Shown here: in pieces, positions 61,482 through 64,000 of the stretch
Layout: each line of letters opens with the position of its first letter
Numbering within the stretch: position 1 is the stretch's first letter
Source of the DNA: Hoeflea_A sp965228785
Lineage (GTDB): Bacteria > Pseudomonadota > Alphaproteobacteria > Rhizobiales > Rhizobiaceae
Assembly (NCBI GenBank): GCA_965228785.1
Contig: CBDDIF010000001.1
Location: forward strand, 124,001 to 188,000
Direction: 5' to 3'
Length of the DNA stretch: 64,000 bases
The notes under the pieces: model-generated
The model's database searches: none
What the model saw: the letters and a program-made list of their open reading frames with translations, nothing else
Told to the model about the DNA's origin: nothing
Program-made: the position numbers and the translations under genes

Positions 61482-62126
61482 CTATATCTGCTTCTGGACT
61501 CTCCGCAACAGCTTGATGCATGTCCTGCGCACCAGATACTCGAGGTCCTCTGCCTTTACGTAGGACTCCATGCGAAAGATGGCCATCGGGTTTCGCAGCC
61601 GGCGCAGCCAGATCTTCCATTGGAGTTTCTGGTGGACTGTGTGGGCATAGACATCCTGACCGCTGTCGATCCGGTAGACCCGAGCCGTCATGGAGATCTG
61701 CGGCCGCCACGCCAGCGGAACGCTCACCGGGATCCACGGAACAAACATGAATTCTCCCACGTCGAAATCCGACACGGTGATGTCGATGGCCATATCATTG
61801 CTGCCCGGTTCCGTCCGGCTTGAAGCGGGTGGCAGGGCCATGATGTCGCGCAAGGTCTGTTCGATAACGCCGGGATCGACCGGATTGTGAACCGGTGCCA
61901 GCTTGGCGAGACCTTTCTTGAGATTGAAATTCGACGCGACCGTGATGCTTCCCAGGTAGAGGGGCTGCCTGATACCGAACAGTCTGCGCCAAAACCCCAA
62001 GCCTTTGCCTCCATTGATCCACCCCTTCAGATAGGGACGACGGGCGGTGTTTTGAACGAAAGTTTGAGCATCGAGCAATACGGGGTCCTCATATCCCGAG
62101 CAAGTTGTTGGCTTGCTCGTGGTCAA
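61482..62126 (-). CDS. Hypothetical protein, middle gene of a three-gene operon
   Basis: A 214-aa soluble protein I do not recognise. It has an N-terminal part with GWINGGKGLGFWRRLFG and a beta-rich C-terminal part (VSVPLAWRPQISMTARVYR), and it ends in a basic helix. No signal peptide. The start lies 1 bp after the upstream gene's stop and the stop 8 bp before the VOC gene, so the three are surely co-transcribed. Confidence 0.7.
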   Translation of the reverse strand: MTTSKPTTCSGYEDPVLLDAQTFVQNTARRPYLKGWINGGKGLGFWRRLFGIRQPLYLGSITVASNFNLKKGLAKLAPVHNPVDPGVIEQTLRDIMALPPASSRTEPGSNDMAIDITVSDFDVGEFMFVPWIPVSVPLAWRPQISMTARVYRIDSGQDVYAHTVHQKLQWKIWLRRLRNPMAIFRMESYVKAEDLEYLVRRTCIKLLRRVQKQI

Positions 62127-62127
62127 G

Positions 62128-62559
62128 TCAGCGACTGTAGCCGATGATCCTCAGGCCGGTTTCCGTTTTCTCCAGTGGATATTGGCCGAGCTCGTAGATC
62201 AACGCCTCGGCAGCCTCAACGTCCTGCGGTTCCCGTGCTGCGGGCACGTTGTTGGACCGGGGATAGACAGCGACTGCCGGGATTTCCATCCACTCGATGG
62301 CACACAATTCAACGGGTCCGAATTCAATCGTGTCGATGAGCGCCCACGACGGATAAAGGGCCGGCATTTTCATGGTCTTTGGATCCTCGACATCGACGAA
62401 TTTGACAACGAATTGCCGGATCCCAATATCGGCGTCTTCCAAAGCAGAAAACAGCATTCTCCATTTGGTGTCCGACATCAGGCCAGCTGAAAAGTTTCGC
62501 CGCACAAATTTTCGCGTGCGTTCCCGGTCTTTTTGCAGATTGTTGCCTGGGTAGGTCAT
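62128..62559 (-). CDS. Conserved hypothetical protein, first gene of a three-gene operon
   Basis: A 143-aa soluble protein with segments TKWRMLFSALEDADIGIRQ, FGPVELCAIEWMEIP and ALIYELGQYPLEKTETGLR. I do not know the family. It is immediately upstream of the 214-aa unknown and the VOC gene. No catalytic motif is visible. Confidence 0.7.
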   Translation of the reverse strand: MTYPGNNLQKDRERTRKFVRRNFSAGLMSDTKWRMLFSALEDADIGIRQFVVKFVDVEDPKTMKMPALYPSWALIDTIEFGPVELCAIEWMEIPAVAVYPRSNNVPAAREPQDVEAAEALIYELGQYPLEKTETGLRIIGYSR

Positions 62560-62610
62560 GTTGGGCTCTCTGTAAGGACACCCTTCTAAAGCCTATCGAC
62601 TTTGGCTCAA

Positions 62611-63162
62611 TCAAGGCGCCACCCAGGTCCCGCGCCAGCCGTCGCTGCGTTCGAAACGGGCGCGGTGGTGGGTGGGCTCGGAAAGCACGACCGTGTCGAT
62701 CGTCCTGATATGGCATTCGACAGCGACGAAGAGGGAGCGGTCGGCGATGCGTTCGTACCGGTCATGATCGGCGATCGGTGTGCCGGGCTCCGGGTGGACG
62801 CCGTAGTTGAGGCGCGATCCCTCGGACAGGGCATTCCAGCGGCCACTATCACCCGGCAGCAGGCGAGCCTCGGCGGTGATGCGCAGCTGGAACTGCCGGG
62901 CCGGGTCCCAGACATGCAAGGCGATGTGCGGATTGGCGCGAAGGGCCACGACTTTCGGGGTTCGGCTGTCGGTGTTGAACTCGATGACCTGGCGGTCGCG
63001 GTCGGCGGCGCGCAAGCCGACCGTGCGGATCTCTGGTTGGTCGCCGGTCACTGTTGCCACGGCCAGATAGCGGAACGGCGACTGGCGGTCTCGGGTTGCA
63101 TTGTCCAGTTCGGCCCAGACCCGGTCGAGGGTTCCGGGCAGGTCGAGGATCCAGTCATTCAT
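62611..63162 (-). CDS. Pyridoxamine 5'-phosphate oxidase-like flavoprotein
   Basis: A 183-aa split-barrel flavin-binding protein. SPFRYLAVATVTGDQPEIRTVGLR and NTDSRTPKVVALRANPHIALHVW are typical of PNPOx-like proteins of the Alr4036 kind. Its ATG overlaps the end of the upstream lipocalin-like gene by 8 nt. True pyridoxine metabolism is not implied; the substrate is unknown. Confidence 0.88.
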   Translation of the reverse strand: MNDWILDLPGTLDRVWAELDNATRDRQSPFRYLAVATVTGDQPEIRTVGLRAADRDRQVIEFNTDSRTPKVVALRANPHIALHVWDPARQFQLRITAEARLLPGDSGRWNALSEGSRLNYGVHPEPGTPIADHDRYERIADRSLFVAVECHIRTIDTVVLSEPTHHRARFERSDGWRGTWVAP

Positions 63163-64000
63163 AGCCGGTCATCTCCAGGTAGCCGCGGCCGGGGTGGCTG
63201 CCGGCAGCGGTGACAGGGCCTTCCCAGTAGGAAACCAGCGTGTCCATCCAGCTGTCCGGGTTGATGGCATCGACAGTGATGTCGAGATTGCGGTCAGGCA
63301 GTTGCAGGCGCCATTCGACCGGAATGGATTGGCCGGCAACCTCGGCGGTGCGCCCGGGTGTCATCGACAGGGTACCGTCGCCATAGGCTGTCGTGCTGCC
63401 GTCGGACTCTATCCAGGTGGCCGACGTATAGGCATTGGCTGAGCGGCTGCGGAGGCGGAAACCCATGAGCTTGGAGCCGTCGTCGAAGTGAAGCGACAGC
63501 CAGTCCCAGCCGGTCTGGTCCGGGTCGAGCGGCTGCGACGACCATTCGCGGTCGAGCCAGGCCTGGCCGCTGACGTTCACCGGTCCGGTCGGCAGGTTGA
63601 CCGTGCCGGTGACGGAATAGAAGGGCTGGGAGTAATAGTAGCTCGCCTGGCCTGAGGCGGATTTGACCGAATAGCCGTCATCGCCATGGCGGACGAGCGG
63701 CCCGGACGCTGACAATTCGATGTCGTAGGAGAAGTCCGGGCCACGGGCGGTGATATGCAGGGCCGATAGCGGATCGGCGCCGGCCGTCGCTCGGCTCTCC
63801 ATCTGCCAATCGTCGATCCAGGCAGAAAACGGCGCGACGGTAACACCGGCCTGGCCGATCCCGCCGCGGGCGAAGCGTTCGGTCGAATAATGATCGTCTT
63901 TGGTTGTCAAGCCGGCGTGGGCCATGAAGGTTTGCGACGCCGACCAGCCATCATCGGCCTGGGGCTTCAGGGCCGATCGGAACAACGTCCATTGCAGACC
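63155..64000 (-). CDS. Lipocalin-like/carotenoid 1,2-hydratase family protein (5' end outside window)
   Basis: 281 codons are visible and the frame stays open to the window edge (the last residues seen at the 5' side read QWTLFRSALKP), so the start is missing. DREWSSQPLDPDQTGWDWL, LMGFRLRSRSA and the C-terminal GRGYLEMTGYE match the AttH/CrtC-like lipocalin family, which includes carotenoid 1,2-hydratase and secreted hydrolase-like proteins. The real function cannot be settled from the fragment. Confidence 0.8.
   Translation of the reverse strand, partial: GLQWTLFRSALKPQADDGWSASQTFMAHAGLTTKDDHYSTERFARGGIGQAGVTVAPFSAWIDDWQMESRATAGADPLSALHITARGPDFSYDIELSASGPLVRHGDDGYSVKSASGQASYYYSQPFYSVTGTVNLPTGPVNVSGQAWLDREWSSQPLDPDQTGWDWLSLHFDDGSKLMGFRLRSRSANAYTSATWIESDGSTTAYGDGTLSMTPGRTAEVAGQSIPVEWRLQLPDRNLDITVDAINPDSWMDTLVSYWEGPVTAAGSHPGRGYLEMTGYE

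Overview
The window looks like a chromosomal stretch from an alphaproteobacterium, most likely in or near Hyphomicrobiales. Support: the GC-rich codon use of most genes, the prkA-yeaH-spoVR stress trio, a TAXI-type TRAP transporter, an ECF-type sigma factor paired with a DGPF/YCII protein, and a nicotinate pathway of the reductive kind known from Azorhizobium. No rRNA, tRNA or CRISPR array was seen. The species cannot be named from this sequence alone.

Layout. 0-2.2 kb: an EF-hand protein, a cytochrome b561 and a membrane-anchored flavin reductase in tandem. 2.3-9.1 kb: mostly small stand-alone genes (three VOC proteins, GFA, DUF2087, a phosphatase-like protein, GlxA and AraC regulators, a DUF533 protein). 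9.2-16.2 kb: an EamA transporter and the prkA, yeaH, spoVR stress operon, with a 269-bp element bounded by 32-bp inverted repeats between prkA and yeaH. 16.2-23.2 kb: a HupE-like protein, a YbaN-like protein, a PLP decarboxylase, then a GH13 sugar phosphorylase followed by two tandem TIM-barrel paralogues. 23.3-31.2 kb: a molybdenum hydroxylase (FAD subunit plus fused FeS/Mo subunit), a 6-hydroxynicotinate reductase, UPF0280 and DUF1185, divergent from a MarR regulator and nicotinamidase. Together these read as nicotinamide to nicotinate to 6-hydroxynicotinate to tetrahydro-6-oxonicotinate. 31.2-36.7 kb: a TAXI TRAP transporter with a sulfatase, and a divergent LysR regulator.

36.7-55.5 kb is an accessory region. 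It holds four blocks that look like biological-conflict or otherwise acquired modules: (a) a short membrane protein resembling EACC1 joined to an HExxH metallopeptidase-like protein; (b) a multidomain peptidoglycan hydrolase with a DUF3616 protein; (c) an operon of an unknown 327-aa protein, a CHAT caspase-like protease and a third component split by a frameshift; (d) a 1026-aa XRE-HTH protein with about 14 TPR-like repeats. Blocks (c) and (d) are visibly AT-richer than the surroundings. Each is bracketed by a direct duplication of the 3' end of an adjacent core gene (aminopeptidase for c, sigma factor for d). That suggests both entered by the same kind of event. A truncated IS3-type orfA lies in block (c).

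55.5-64 kb returns to core-like genes: DUF2867, a methyltransferase, a site-2 protease, a cupin, DUF4345 with a divergent AraC regulator, an MFS transporter, a three-gene operon of unknown role ending in a VOC protein, a PNPOx-like flavoprotein and a lipocalin-like protein cut by the window end.
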